Part shown: piece after piece, positions 25,406-34,058 of the stretch
Layout of the letters: each line of letters opens with the position of its first letter
Position numbering within the stretch: the first letter of the stretch is position 1
Source: Akkermansia muciniphila
Lineage (GTDB): Bacteria > Verrucomicrobiota > Verrucomicrobiia > Limisphaerales > UBA9464
NCBI GenBank assembly: GCA_945861565.1
Contig: CAMAUY010000028.1
Span: forward strand, 1-52,781
Direction of reading: 5' to 3'
DNA length: 52,781 nt
The notes under the pieces: generated by a model
Seen by the model: the letters and a program-made list of their open reading frames with translations, nothing else
Database searches by the model: none
What the model was told of the DNA's origin: nothing
Translations under genes and position numbers: made by a program

Positions 25406-25882
25406 TCACCATCGGTGCCGGTAGTGCGGCCCATAATAATACGGCGGCGGCCCATAGTAATAGGGGTATGGGGTACCATAAATCGGCGGTCCGTAGGGTG
25501 GGTTGACTGGAGCCGGACGGTTCATGTCGAAGGAGATCTGTTTCGGGATGGGGTCTTCCGGCCCGAACCCACGCCCCGTACCGAAAAAACGAACCTGCTC
25601 GAACTGGTTGGCGGCGATCGGGACGGCTTTGATCACGTACCAGGGGGCACCGAAGTCATGAAACGTGCCGTCCGGATCGCCAAAGATCTTCAAGCGCACG
25701 GGCGTGTTGCCCAGATCCGCGCCATTGGCCTGAATGCGCGCGCCCGCTGGCGACGCGTCAATCAGAACCTCGTATGCCATTGTGCCGTGAGCTCCGCGCT
25801 CCGCGCCCGGAGGAATCGTCTCACAACCGGTTAACCCAATCACAGCGGCTAGAATCGGCAGGTAAAGAAACGCGCACTTCAT
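25406..25882 (-). CDS. Lipoprotein of unknown function
   Basis: 158 residues with a lipoprotein signal (LPILAAVIGLTGC), so it is probably anchored through Cys20. The middle part has a PEGA-like pattern (YEVLIDASPAGARIQANGADLGNTPVRL) used by surface proteins. The tail is Pro/Tyr-rich (PPYGPPIYGTPYPYYYGPP) and probably disordered. No enzyme motif is seen. It is a single-gene unit; the 116 bases downstream, before the beta-helix gene, hold nothing recognisable. Confidence 0.7.
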   Translation of the reverse strand: MKCAFLYLPILAAVIGLTGCETIPPGAERGAHGTMAYEVLIDASPAGARIQANGADLGNTPVRLKIFGDPDGTFHDFGAPWYVIKAVPIAANQFEQVRFFGTGRGFGPEDPIPKQISFDMNRPAPVNPPYGPPIYGTPYPYYYGPPPYYYGPHYRHRW

Positions 25883-26119
25883 ACGCCTCTACGGATACGC
25901 TTTCGGCAAAAATGTACAACCCGGACTTTGCTCCGCCGTCGAGACAATGAGCGGGAGCGCAAACTTCGACTCGATCTCCCCGGCTCCGAAGGAGCCCTGG
26001 AGTATGGCCATTTACTAGCGGTACTCGTCATGAAAGGTCGATCGAAATCGCAGCGGCAGCAAGGGGATAAGCTCGATATTCTTGGAGAAGCCGAGTTATA
26101 TGTCCATCTCTCTGATCGT

Positions 26120-26342
26120 TGTCTCCGCTAAGCCGCGGAGCGGCGCCAGACCTTAGCCCATGGCGTGAGCCGTGGGACTGTGTCGCACAAGGCGTAAGCC
26201 CCGTCAGGGGCGACACAGCCGGAGGACAATCCGCCATAATGTGGCGACATCCTCTGTCGCCCTTCCAGGGCTCGCGCACCGCGCACCCAATATCCCATGG
26301 CTCAAGCCATGGGCTAAGTTCTTACGGCGCTCCGCGCCTTGA
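26120..26342. repeat. Large imperfect palindrome (family D)
   Basis: About 220 bases form one long inverted repeat. GCGGAGCGGCGCC near 26135 pairs with GGCGCTCCGCGCC near 26330. CTTAGCCCATGGCGTGAGCC pairs with GGCTCAAGCCATGGGCTAAG, and GGGGCGACACAG pairs with CTCTGTCGCCC. The gene-free stretch 25883-26576 also contains family E copy 2. Otherwise it shows only the likely promoter sides of the lipoprotein and SDR genes. Confidence 0.8.
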
Positions 26343-26444
26343 AATTTGGCCAATTTTTGGCCCCCTCAGGCTGTCCTTCGTCGGAAACTTTGTCAGAAAC
26401 TTAGTCGATCCGGAAACGACCCGACACAGGAAGGGCAAAGCGCG

Positions 26445-26490
26445 CTCAGAAAATGGCCAAACTCCAGGGCAGGACCAAGTCCTGCCCCCA
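26445..26490. repeat. Hairpin repeat (family E, copy 2)
   Basis: GGGCAGGAC-CAA-GTCCTGCCC at 26467-26487 is a perfect 9-bp stem with a three-base loop, preceded by AATGGCCAAACTCCA as in the copy near 16664-16757. It stands about 90 bases before the SDR start and would be in, or just before, its leader. Confidence 0.6.
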
Positions 26491-26576
26491 TGCCCCGGGT
26501 GCAGGTCGATCCGTCGACTTTATCTGGCGACGCCGTGATCCACAGAATAACGTTCTCCCATGTTGGCCAGGCAAAA

Positions 26577-27335
26577 ATGAAAACTTTCTCGATGATCGAA
26601 CACGCGGCATTGGTTACGGGCTCGTCCCAAGGGATCGGCTTTGCCCTGGCGTCGGGCCTGCGGGAGGCCGGGGCCAAGCTCGTCTTCCATGGACTGCCCG
26701 AGCGACCGGATACCATCCCGCGGGATTCAGACTACATTGCGGCGGACCTGATGTTACCCGAGTCTCCGTCGCGGATGATGGCGGAAGCATTTCGCTTGCA
26801 GCCGGGTCTCGACACGCTGGTTTGCAATGCGGGCAGTTTTTTCGACACCCCGTTCCTGGAAATGACGCGCGCGCTGTGGGAGAAAACCGTCCAACTCAAC
26901 GTCACTGCGATTTATTTCACCGTGCAGGAATTCGCGAAGCAACTCATCGCACGCAAACGCGGCGGCTCGATCGTCATCACCACCTCGACCAACGGCTTTC
27001 AGGCTGAAACGGATTCGACGGCCTACGACACTTCGAAAGGTGCGCTGGTCATGCTTATCCGTTCACTGGCCGTCTCGCTGGCGGATCACGGCATCCGGGT
27101 GAATGGTATCGCGCCGGGCTTGATCCGCACGCCCCTGAATGCGAAGTGGCTGGAGTCACGATCAGCGGATCTCGTTGCGCATTACAATAAAAAGATCCTG
27201 CTCCGCCGCATCGGGACGCCCGCCGACTGCACGGGTGCCGTGGTGTTCCTCTGCTCGTCCGCGGCGAGCTACATCACGGGCGAGATTATCGTGATCGATG
27301 GTGGGCTCACGGTGGGACAGATTGGCGCGATGTGA
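26577..27335 (+). CDS. Short-chain dehydrogenase/reductase (SDR)
   Basis: 252 residues from the ATG at 26577; the frame is open to 26346, but the extension crosses repeat sequence. Classical SDR features are present. The NAD(P) motif is TGSSQGIG at residues 14-21, NAG falls near residue 87, the active-site serine is in ITTST, and YDTSK supplies catalytic Tyr and Lys. APGLIRTPL and the C-terminal ITGEIIVIDGGLTVG are also typical. It is a soluble oxidoreductase of sugars, polyols or 3-oxoacyl compounds; the substrate cannot be assigned. The gene is convergent with the APC permease 27 bases away. Its neighbours suggest small-molecule catabolism. Confidence 0.88.
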   Translation: MKTFSMIEHAALVTGSSQGIGFALASGLREAGAKLVFHGLPERPDTIPRDSDYIAADLMLPESPSRMMAEAFRLQPGLDTLVCNAGSFFDTPFLEMTRALWEKTVQLNVTAIYFTVQEFAKQLIARKRGGSIVITTSTNGFQAETDSTAYDTSKGALVMLIRSLAVSLADHGIRVNGIAPGLIRTPLNAKWLESRSADLVAHYNKKILLRRIGTPADCTGAVVFLCSSAASYITGEIIVIDGGLTVGQIGAM

Positions 27336-27362
27336 CCGCCTGCGTCGACAGGCTCTTCCCGT

Positions 27363-28748
27363 TCACTTTTGTCGGGGCCCAAACGGCCAGCGGTCCGCCG
27401 TTTTTGCCAGCCAGAGAAACGCCACCACGCCAAGCACGAGCACGCACGCCCCGTAGGCGAGCTGCTTCTGATCGGTCGTCACCAACAGAAACATCCAGCC
27501 GCCGAATGCGACGAATGCGGGCACGGGGTAAAGCCACATTTTGAAGGGCCGCACGAGATTGGGCCGCGTCTTGCGCAACAGCATCAGCGCGGCGATTTGT
27601 CCGCAGAATTGCACCACGATCCGTGTCGTGAAGAGCGCGTCGATGACCGTCATGAGCGGCAGAAACGTGAACACCACGGCGAGCAATCCGACCACGAGGA
27701 GCGCCACATGGGGAAACGCGCCGGTGGGATGGAGTCGTGCAAATATTTTGAAGAAATTGCCATCGCGCGCCGCTGCATACGGGATGCGTGAATAGCCAAG
27801 CAGCAGCGCCACGCAGCACGCGAAGGCGGTCCAGAGCACGAACGCGGTGAAGACTTTCGCCACATCCGCGCCCCACACTTTTTCCATCATCATCGAGACG
27901 ACGGGGGCCGGCGGATCACTCGCGGGAACGAAAGATCGCCATGGCACAACGCCGATGATGGAGAAGTTGATGCCGACATACAGCACAGCGACAGCGGCCA
28001 AGCTGATGAGCATGGAGCGCGGGATGACGCGGCCCGGATCGCGCACTTCATCACCGAGGTGGCAGACGTTGTAGTAACCGAGGTAGTCGTACATTCCGAT
28101 CCGCGAGGCCATTCCCAATCCCAGCCAGAACGCCGGCCCGATCTTCCAGGCACCTTCCGGGAAATCGAATGCCAGCGTTGCGTCGAAATGGGTTGCTCCC
28201 GTAAAGAGCACCGCGGCGACCGTCACCAGAGTGCCGATCCACAGCCCAACCATGATGCGGGCGATATTGCCGATAGGACGGTAGAGTAATACGATGCAGG
28301 CCAAGCCAGAGCCCGCTGCCGCGAGCAGCACGCCGCGGTCCGTCGCGCCGGGCCAGAGGTATTTCAAATACTGCGCGAAACCAATGAATCCGGAGGCGAT
28401 TTCCAGCGGCCCGGAAAGCAGGAATTGCCAGATGAAAAGGAAAGATATCAGCCGTCCCCAGCGTTCGCGTCCGAATCCATCCCGCAAAAACTGGTAGCTG
28501 CCGCCCGACCTCGGCATGGCGGCACCGAGTTCGCTCCACACGAGTCCATCCGCTAGCGCGACGACGAGCGCAACGCCCCAACCCAGCATCGCCTGCGGCC
28601 CGCCGAGCGCGGTCATCAGGATCGGGATCGTGATGAATGGCCCGATGCCCACCATATTCGACATGTTCAGCGCGGTCGCTTGCACCATGCCAATGCCCCG
28701 CTGAAGGCGGGGCTCGGAGACGGGAGGGGCGGCGCCGGGGAGGTGCAT
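27363..28748 (-). CDS. APC-family amino-acid permease
   Basis: About 461 residues from the ATG at 28748; the longer frame overlaps the upstream oxidoreductase and is discarded. The first helix carries the APC signature (MVQATALNMSNMVGIGPFITIPILM). About twelve hydrophobic segments follow, with ELGAAMPRSGGSYQFLRDGFG between helices 2 and 3 and YDYLGYYNVCHLGDEVRDPGRVIPRS after helix 6. It is an inner-membrane secondary transporter for amino acids or amines. It lies 14 bases after the Gfo/Idh gene, as the last member of that operon, so it may import the substrate of the pathway. Confidence 0.88.
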   Translation of the reverse strand: MHLPGAAPPVSEPRLQRGIGMVQATALNMSNMVGIGPFITIPILMTALGGPQAMLGWGVALVVALADGLVWSELGAAMPRSGGSYQFLRDGFGRERWGRLISFLFIWQFLLSGPLEIASGFIGFAQYLKYLWPGATDRGVLLAAAGSGLACIVLLYRPIGNIARIMVGLWIGTLVTVAAVLFTGATHFDATLAFDFPEGAWKIGPAFWLGLGMASRIGMYDYLGYYNVCHLGDEVRDPGRVIPRSMLISLAAVAVLYVGINFSIIGVVPWRSFVPASDPPAPVVSMMMEKVWGADVAKVFTAFVLWTAFACCVALLLGYSRIPYAAARDGNFFKIFARLHPTGAFPHVALLVVGLLAVVFTFLPLMTVIDALFTTRIVVQFCGQIAALMLLRKTRPNLVRPFKMWLYPVPAFVAFGGWMFLLVTTDQKQLAYGACVLVLGVVAFLWLAKTADRWPFGPRQK

Positions 28749-28762
28749 CGCGAACTCCGGGC

Positions 28763-30142
28763 TCAGGCCACCGCCGGCGGGGCAAATCCTTTCCTGTAAT
28801 TGCGGGACAGGATTTCCTGGTTCGCCTTTTCGTGGTTGCTGAAGCGGAAGTTCGCGGCATCCCAGCGGAGTTCCTCGCCTGGAAAACGGGTCGCCTTCAC
28901 CGCCAACAACGCCGGTTCCGTGATGCGCCAACCAATGTCGAAAGGCGTCCAAAGTGGCTTGGTATCGCCGAGACAGTTGTCCGCCCAATCCTTCCAATGG
29001 TGGCGCGGCGCAACTTTTGGCTGGGGTTCATCTTCCATTTCCTTGCCTTTGCGGAAGACCGTGATCGCACCGTCAGCCTGGAGCAGCAGCGTGCCTTCTT
29101 CGCACACTACCATCGTATGATTGGCCCCCACCTTCACGGGCGGCAGTCCCAGCGCGGCAAAGGACGGCAACAAGGCGTCGTCGTTGTAGTGCACGATGAA
29201 CTTATCGCGGGCAAACTTCCCGCCTCCCGGGTAGGTGATGGTGCTTTGGTTATGCGCCGCATGCCCGGTGTTCGATGGTTTTGGCGAGTGGGTGAGAACC
29301 GCTTCCGGCGACGGCAGGTCGTAGGCGAAGTAGAGCAGATCGAGCAAGTGGCATCCCCAATCGGCCAACTGGCCACCGCCCGTCTCCCAGAAAGTCCGCC
29401 AACGGCGCGGTGCCAAGTCTGCGCTGTAGGGAATCTCGGATTCGAGCGGCCCGCGCCATAAGTCCCAATTCAGATATTCCGGCACGGACTGCGCCGCCGG
29501 ATAGGCGCTCCAGGCATCGGCGAAGTAGTGACCGCGCGATACACCGCCCGTCCAGACGTAGGCCTCGACCGGCCGGCCCAGTTGGTTGCCACGCAGCATC
29601 TCCACCGACACCATCCGCCCCCGGTTGCACGCCCGCTGATTACCCATCTGGGTCACCAAGCCGGGACGCGCCTTGAGTCCGTCACGGATCATCCGCAGTT
29701 CGGAGAGTTGATGCACGAGCGGTTTCTGGCCGTAGATATGTTTGTTGTGCTTTAACGCCGTCAGGATCGCCGGAGCATGGTGGAAGTCCGGTATGTCCAC
29801 AATCACAGCGTCGAAATCACCGGCCCGCTCGGCGAAAGCCTCTCGATAATCGCTGCAGGTCCAGGCGTTGGGATGGTCCTTTTTGATCTGGTCAATCTCC
29901 CGGCGGTCCACATCGCAGAAGCCGGCCCATTCTACCATCGGATGGCCTTTCAATCCGCTGCGCTGGAGGCTGCCAATGCCGCCCACGCCGATCTGGAAGA
30001 TGCGCAGCTTGCTGTTCTTGTTGACCTGCGCGCGCGCGGGCAGCGAGAGCGAGGCAAGACCGGCGGTAACGATCGCGCCGGTTCGGAGAAAACTCCGCCG
30101 AGTGACCGGCGAAAATGAAGGAACGGGTTGTTTTGTGTTCAT
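28763..30142 (-). CDS. Tat-exported Gfo/Idh/MocA oxidoreductase
   Basis: 459 residues from the ATG at 30142, which gives a Tat signal (TRRSFLRTG then IVTAGLASLSLPARA). The NAD-binding fold follows (FQIGVGGIGSLQ ... GFCDVDRREID), then DAVIVDIPDFHHAPAILTAL and GQKPLVHQ, where Q replaces the usual E of the EKP motif but the catalytic lysine is kept. The C-terminal domain contains WDLWRGPL and GGGQLADWGCHLLDLLYFA, typical of the secreted subfamily common in Planctomycetes and Verrucomicrobia. Probably a periplasmic sugar or inositol-type oxidoreductase that carries its cofactor through the Tat system. Confidence 0.87.
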   Translation of the reverse strand: MNTKQPVPSFSPVTRRSFLRTGAIVTAGLASLSLPARAQVNKNSKLRIFQIGVGGIGSLQRSGLKGHPMVEWAGFCDVDRREIDQIKKDHPNAWTCSDYREAFAERAGDFDAVIVDIPDFHHAPAILTALKHNKHIYGQKPLVHQLSELRMIRDGLKARPGLVTQMGNQRACNRGRMVSVEMLRGNQLGRPVEAYVWTGGVSRGHYFADAWSAYPAAQSVPEYLNWDLWRGPLESEIPYSADLAPRRWRTFWETGGGQLADWGCHLLDLLYFAYDLPSPEAVLTHSPKPSNTGHAAHNQSTITYPGGGKFARDKFIVHYNDDALLPSFAALGLPPVKVGANHTMVVCEEGTLLLQADGAITVFRKGKEMEDEPQPKVAPRHHWKDWADNCLGDTKPLWTPFDIGWRITEPALLAVKATRFPGEELRWDAANFRFSNHEKANQEILSRNYRKGFAPPAVA

Positions 30143-30272
30143 AATGGCTCGCCGCAATCTTGCATTGATGTCCGGACGGTTCAAGCAACCGATGAGTTTT
30201 CGTCTGATCCGACGGAGGAACGCGCCGTCGACAACTGTTGCCCAAAAAAATGCCAAACTCGGCGAAATTCTC

Positions 30273-31532
30273 TTAACCGCCGAACCGAGATCCCCTCGGT
30301 GCCCGGTAACGGATGTTGAGCTCCGGAGTCTCGACCCGTCGGTGGCCTTCGACTTTCGAATCGAGGCAACGATCCAGCATCGCGCTGGCGATCTGCGTCC
30401 GTTCGACCGGGTACGGTGCGCGCCCGGTGAGAATCATTTCCTCGATCTGCGCCACTAAGCAGGCGGAATACGTGACGTTTGGGGTCGGTGGCAGGAAGAA
30501 TTGTGTCGAGACGATTTCACCGTTGGCGAGTTGAGCGGCGAAACAGAAATCGCCCAGCGCCCCGTTCAGCATGAGTAACGTGGTGCGTAGGCCGTCATTT
30601 CGTTCAATCCGGTAGGCAGCAGGATTTTTGACAAGCTTCGGAAGTTGGCCGTTGTTGGCGAGATCTTGCGGGCGCGAATCGAGATCGGAATCCCCTTGGA
30701 GTGAGTCCGAACAGGAGAGTGCCGCCTCCAGGAGGCCTTTGGACCAAGCCCCGTCCTCACCCGCTCGCCAAACGGCGTCACCCTCGATGAGTTGCACGGA
30801 CTTGATGCCCGTTTCACCGCCCCGCCGCCGCTCAACCATGCACTGCATCGCCTCCAGCGCGTGAAAATCCATCGGGTCCGAACCGCCGACCCCCACCATG
30901 AGCGCCTCCTTTAACTTCGCACCGTAAGGAACTTCGACCGGCGGCAAGCGCCATGTTACCGGCAACGACGACCCCGCGAGGAACGGAAACTTGAGCCGCT
31001 TCGAATCCGCCACCATTTTTTGAGCCTTTTCCCAGCTGTAGGACAAATGCTTATCGTTGAATACCGGCACGGAGCGCCCGTCCTGCTCAAACACGCTCAC
31101 GCACTCTTTGAAGAACTCGTAACGCGGATACAGGATCTGTCCCTTGTGATTGTGCGGATAGTTGCCGTGTTCACCGATGATCACCACGGCATCGACCGCC
31201 AGCGCGTTGCCCCCACAGCGCAAGGCCTCAGCGATGGTGGGATATATGGTGAATCCGTGTTCCGCGGCGCGCTGGCGGCTAAGGTCACCGTCGGGCTTCT
31301 GATCGACATAAAGCGAGACGACCTGGAGCGGCGGCTGATGCCATCGACCGTGCCGCGGGTAACCGACCAGGAACCGATCGCCCATGTGCTGCGCGTGGGA
31401 CTGATAGGTCCAGACCGTGGTGATGATGGCGACTCGCCGGGGAGGACTCGCCGCCGCCGCCACGACGGGGAGGACGGTTTCGGCCAAGGTTGCGGTGCTG
31501 AGAGCGCCGAGGAAAGCACGTCGCGTAATCAT
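30273..31532 (-). CDS. Tat-exported protein of unknown family, paralogue 1
   Basis: 419 residues. A Tat signal (MITRRAFLG ... LPVVAAAASP) precedes a ~380-residue domain shared with the next gene upstream. Shared motifs are YPTIAEAL, IIGEHGNYP, GQILYPRYE, FNDKHLSYSW, FPFLAGSSLPVTWR, ALEAMQCMVERRRGGETG and APYPVERTQ. I do not recognise an enzyme family; the conserved His, Asp and Arg patches suggest one. Its start overlaps the upstream stop (TAATG), so it is translated with its paralogue. Operon context with a RidA-like protein, a Gfo/Idh oxidoreductase and a permease suggests periplasmic processing of one compound class. Confidence 0.75.
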   Translation of the reverse strand: MITRRAFLGALSTATLAETVLPVVAAAASPPRRVAIITTVWTYQSHAQHMGDRFLVGYPRHGRWHQPPLQVVSLYVDQKPDGDLSRQRAAEHGFTIYPTIAEALRCGGNALAVDAVVIIGEHGNYPHNHKGQILYPRYEFFKECVSVFEQDGRSVPVFNDKHLSYSWEKAQKMVADSKRLKFPFLAGSSLPVTWRLPPVEVPYGAKLKEALMVGVGGSDPMDFHALEAMQCMVERRRGGETGIKSVQLIEGDAVWRAGEDGAWSKGLLEAALSCSDSLQGDSDLDSRPQDLANNGQLPKLVKNPAAYRIERNDGLRTTLLMLNGALGDFCFAAQLANGEIVSTQFFLPPTPNVTYSACLVAQIEEMILTGRAPYPVERTQIASAMLDRCLDSKVEGHRRVETPELNIRYRAPRGSRFGG

Positions 31533-32806
31533 TAAGTCCTCCAGAACGTCGATGACCGAGTGGGTTGGTAGCGAACCGCCAGGTGGGGCGTTTCGAGTCG
31601 GCGTTGGTTTTGAAACAGCGACTCGATTCCTGCCGCCGTCATTCCGGTCGTGAGCAGAGTTCGTTCGATCGGATAGGGCGATTTCCCGGTGAGAAAAAGT
31701 GACTCGATGTGGTGAACCTGCGGGCTGAAGAAATTTCGCATCGTATAGTACGGCAGATAAAATAGGACGGAAAAGATGTCGCCGCCCTTGATCCGCGCGG
31801 CGACGTTGCAGTCCCCCACGACATTACCTTGGAACTGCACGATCGACGCCTTCAATCCATCGCCATACTCGAATCGATAGGCGTAGGAATCGGGCGCCAG
31901 GCGACGCAAATCCTCCGTTTTCGGGAAGACGTTGCTGTAGGTAGCCCGCGGCGAGTTGAGTTGATTGCTCCGCGAAAGCGCGGCTTCCAACAATTGAGGA
32001 TCCCAGCCGCCTGCCTTCCAGGAACCCGCCTCCATCGCTTGCCAGAACCGCTCGCCGCGAAACGCTTCAACCGCGCGCACGCCCGTCTCACCACCCCGCC
32101 GGCGCTCGACGATCGACTGCATCGCTTCGATCACATGAATGTCCCCCCCGTCAATTCCGCCGCCCCAAACGCCCAAGACCTCGTCAACGGAGGCGCCGAA
32201 TGGGAAATCAACGGAGGGTTGCCGCCAGGTGACCGGCAGGGACGAGCCAGCCATAAACCCGAAGCGAAGTTCCCTGGCAGTTTCCACCATCCGCTTCGCA
32301 TAATCCCAATTCCACGAAAGGTGCTTGTCGTTGAACACCGGTGCCGTGCGGCCGCTTCGTCGATATACTTCCATGATCTGCTGGAAATACTCGTAGCGTG
32401 GATACAGCATCTGGCCCTTCTTGTTGACGGGGTACTTGCCGTGCTCACCGATGAGCAGCACACCGTCGACTGCCAAATCGCTCCCACCTCGGGTGAGCGC
32501 TTCCGCAATCGTCGGATATATCTTCAATTGTGGATGCCGCTGCGCTCGCTCCCGGCTCAGGTCATTGTCTCCAACTTGTTCCACGTAGAGCGAAACGACG
32601 TCCATCGCCGGCCGGTGATGCCGTCCCTCCCAGCCGTAGCCGTCCAGGAATCGATCTACGATGTGTTGGGAATGTGAATACTTGTGGTAAATCGTCGTCA
32701 ATGCGGCGATCCGGGGACGACGACGGTCCGTGGCCCACGCGCTCGGGCCGAGCGCGAGCGTCGCGGTCGTGCCCGCAAGAAAAGACCGGCGTGTGCAATA
32801 CATCAT
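31532..32806 (-). CDS. Tat-exported protein of unknown family, paralogue 2
   Basis: 424 residues from the ATG at 32806, preceded by AAAGGA five bases upstream. The Tat signal is CTRRSFLAGTTATLALG. It shares with its neighbour the stretches YPTIAEALTRGG, LLIGEHGKYPVNKKGQ, PVFNDKHLSWNWDYA, FMAGSSLPVTWR, HVIEAMQSIVERRRGGETG and SPYPIERTLL. Much of the divergence lies between residues ~265 and 330. The stop overlaps the next start by one base. The pair probably arose by tandem duplication and could form a heterodimer. No function can be assigned from sequence. Confidence 0.75.
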   Translation of the reverse strand: MMYCTRRSFLAGTTATLALGPSAWATDRRRPRIAALTTIYHKYSHSQHIVDRFLDGYGWEGRHHRPAMDVVSLYVEQVGDNDLSRERAQRHPQLKIYPTIAEALTRGGSDLAVDGVLLIGEHGKYPVNKKGQMLYPRYEYFQQIMEVYRRSGRTAPVFNDKHLSWNWDYAKRMVETARELRFGFMAGSSLPVTWRQPSVDFPFGASVDEVLGVWGGGIDGGDIHVIEAMQSIVERRRGGETGVRAVEAFRGERFWQAMEAGSWKAGGWDPQLLEAALSRSNQLNSPRATYSNVFPKTEDLRRLAPDSYAYRFEYGDGLKASIVQFQGNVVGDCNVAARIKGGDIFSVLFYLPYYTMRNFFSPQVHHIESLFLTGKSPYPIERTLLTTGMTAAGIESLFQNQRRLETPHLAVRYQPTRSSTFWRT

Positions 32807-32890
32807 GCGGTTCCTTTGATCTGTGGCTGGGCCAACTCTCAACTCATGACGCCGGGAACTCAAGCGCGGATACCGTCCGCGCGGGTCCAA

Positions 32891-33640
32891 TTACCCATTC
32901 AATTCACACGCCACGCCGCGAACATCCATTTCAAACTCGATCTCCAGCACCGGAGGACGGGCAACGTGCCAGCAAAGTCCATGGCGCACCGCCGGCCCGA
33001 TCGTGTCGAGCAGCTGTCTGCGCAAAGGCTCTTCCAGAGAGTGGACCGTGTAGATGTCGACCGCCGTCGCTCGATTCCAACTCACCCCGAGGCCGTTCAA
33101 ACGGTCCGTCATCACCCCGAGAACGTAGGCCGACTTTTCCAGCATGGCATCGGGAGACACGTCGCCGCGTCGGACGACCCCCTGCGACTCCAGGATTCCT
33201 TCCCGTAATTCTCCCGCGCCCGCCACGATGAACGTCGGGCGCTTCCGATCGGCGTTCGGACGGACGAACGAAAACGCATGCAGCGAAACCGAGGTGGGCG
33301 GGTTCGTCAGGGGTGCGACATTGGTGCGTGCGATTGGATTCACCCCATTCACCAGCAGCTTCCACTGCTGCAACACGTCCCGATATCCGCGATTAAACTC
33401 AATGAACCCATCCATGTCGAACGGTTGAGGCGAACGCAGCTCCATCGCGCAGAGAGCCCCGCGCCCCAAGACCGCGCGACGCAGGGTGTCGTCAACGTAC
33501 GCGAAACCTTCTCGCCACGGTATCAGGGCAGGAAGCGTTACGCGCACGATTTCCCATCCCGGATCGGCCACCACGCCACACGAGTAGGGTTCGATACCCG
33601 CAAGGAATCGATAATGACCGGAGAGATTGTTTGCTAGCAT
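32891..33640 (-). CDS. RidA/YjgF-like protein
   Basis: 249 residues with no signal peptide, so presumably cytoplasmic. The C-terminal half reads like a RidA domain (FIVAGAGELREGIL ... SAYVLGVMTDRLNGLGVSW ... LCWHVARPPVLEIEFEMDV). The N-terminal half (PYSCGVVADPGWEIVRVTL ... FIEFNRGYRDVLQQWKLLVNG) looks like a second, diverged copy. RidA enzymes hydrolyse reactive enamine/imine intermediates, but the RidA catalytic arginine cannot be placed with certainty. It is the first gene of the operon that ends with the APC permease, 84 bases before the second Tat paralogue. Confidence 0.65.
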   Translation of the reverse strand: MLANNLSGHYRFLAGIEPYSCGVVADPGWEIVRVTLPALIPWREGFAYVDDTLRRAVLGRGALCAMELRSPQPFDMDGFIEFNRGYRDVLQQWKLLVNGVNPIARTNVAPLTNPPTSVSLHAFSFVRPNADRKRPTFIVAGAGELREGILESQGVVRRGDVSPDAMLEKSAYVLGVMTDRLNGLGVSWNRATAVDIYTVHSLEEPLRRQLLDTIGPAVRHGLCWHVARPPVLEIEFEMDVRGVACELNG

Positions 33641-33845
33641 GTGGAAAATTCAGTTCGGGTGGATATTTCGTCAAAAATCGACCAACGAAAAGCCACAAGA
33701 TCCAGAAATCCATCAGGAGTCCTGCGACTTGACCCCATTACCTCGACAACGCTTCGCGAGCTGTTGTGTATTCGCCCGAATTAAATCTTGACTTTTGATT
33801 CGACGCGGCGTGGTGTGTCGTGGGCTACGAGCCCCTTCCCCGACG

Positions 33846-34058
33846 ATGCGCATTACGCTCAAGTCATTGAATGGTGCCCGCGTAGCACTTGCCCGATCGT
33901 GGCGTGGGGTGGCGACGGCACTGTGAGTTTTTGCGTTTCTGTTTTCTGCCCCGCCGGCTCGCAGCGCGGAGCCAGGCCTCAAAGTTAAGGACGTTTCTCC
34001 ACAACAGATTCGGCTCGCCTGGTCGAAGGACGCCGCGGGATTTGTTCTCGAAGGGAGT
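33846..34058 (+). other. Signal-peptide codons interrupted by an in-frame TGA
   Basis: The frame of the large gene at 34059 runs upstream without interruption to 33927. Codons 33927-33968 read VFAFLFSAPPARSA, the hydrophobic core and cleavage site of a signal peptide. An in-frame TGA at 33924-33926 precedes them, and upstream of it the same frame continues to ATG 33846 as a basic n-region (MRITLKSLNGARVALARSW). One base change or readthrough would restore a normal secreted pre-protein. The rest of the 33641-34058 gap, between divergent genes, has no other gene. This may be a recent nonsense mutation, a sequencing error, or a start I cannot see. Confidence 0.6.
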
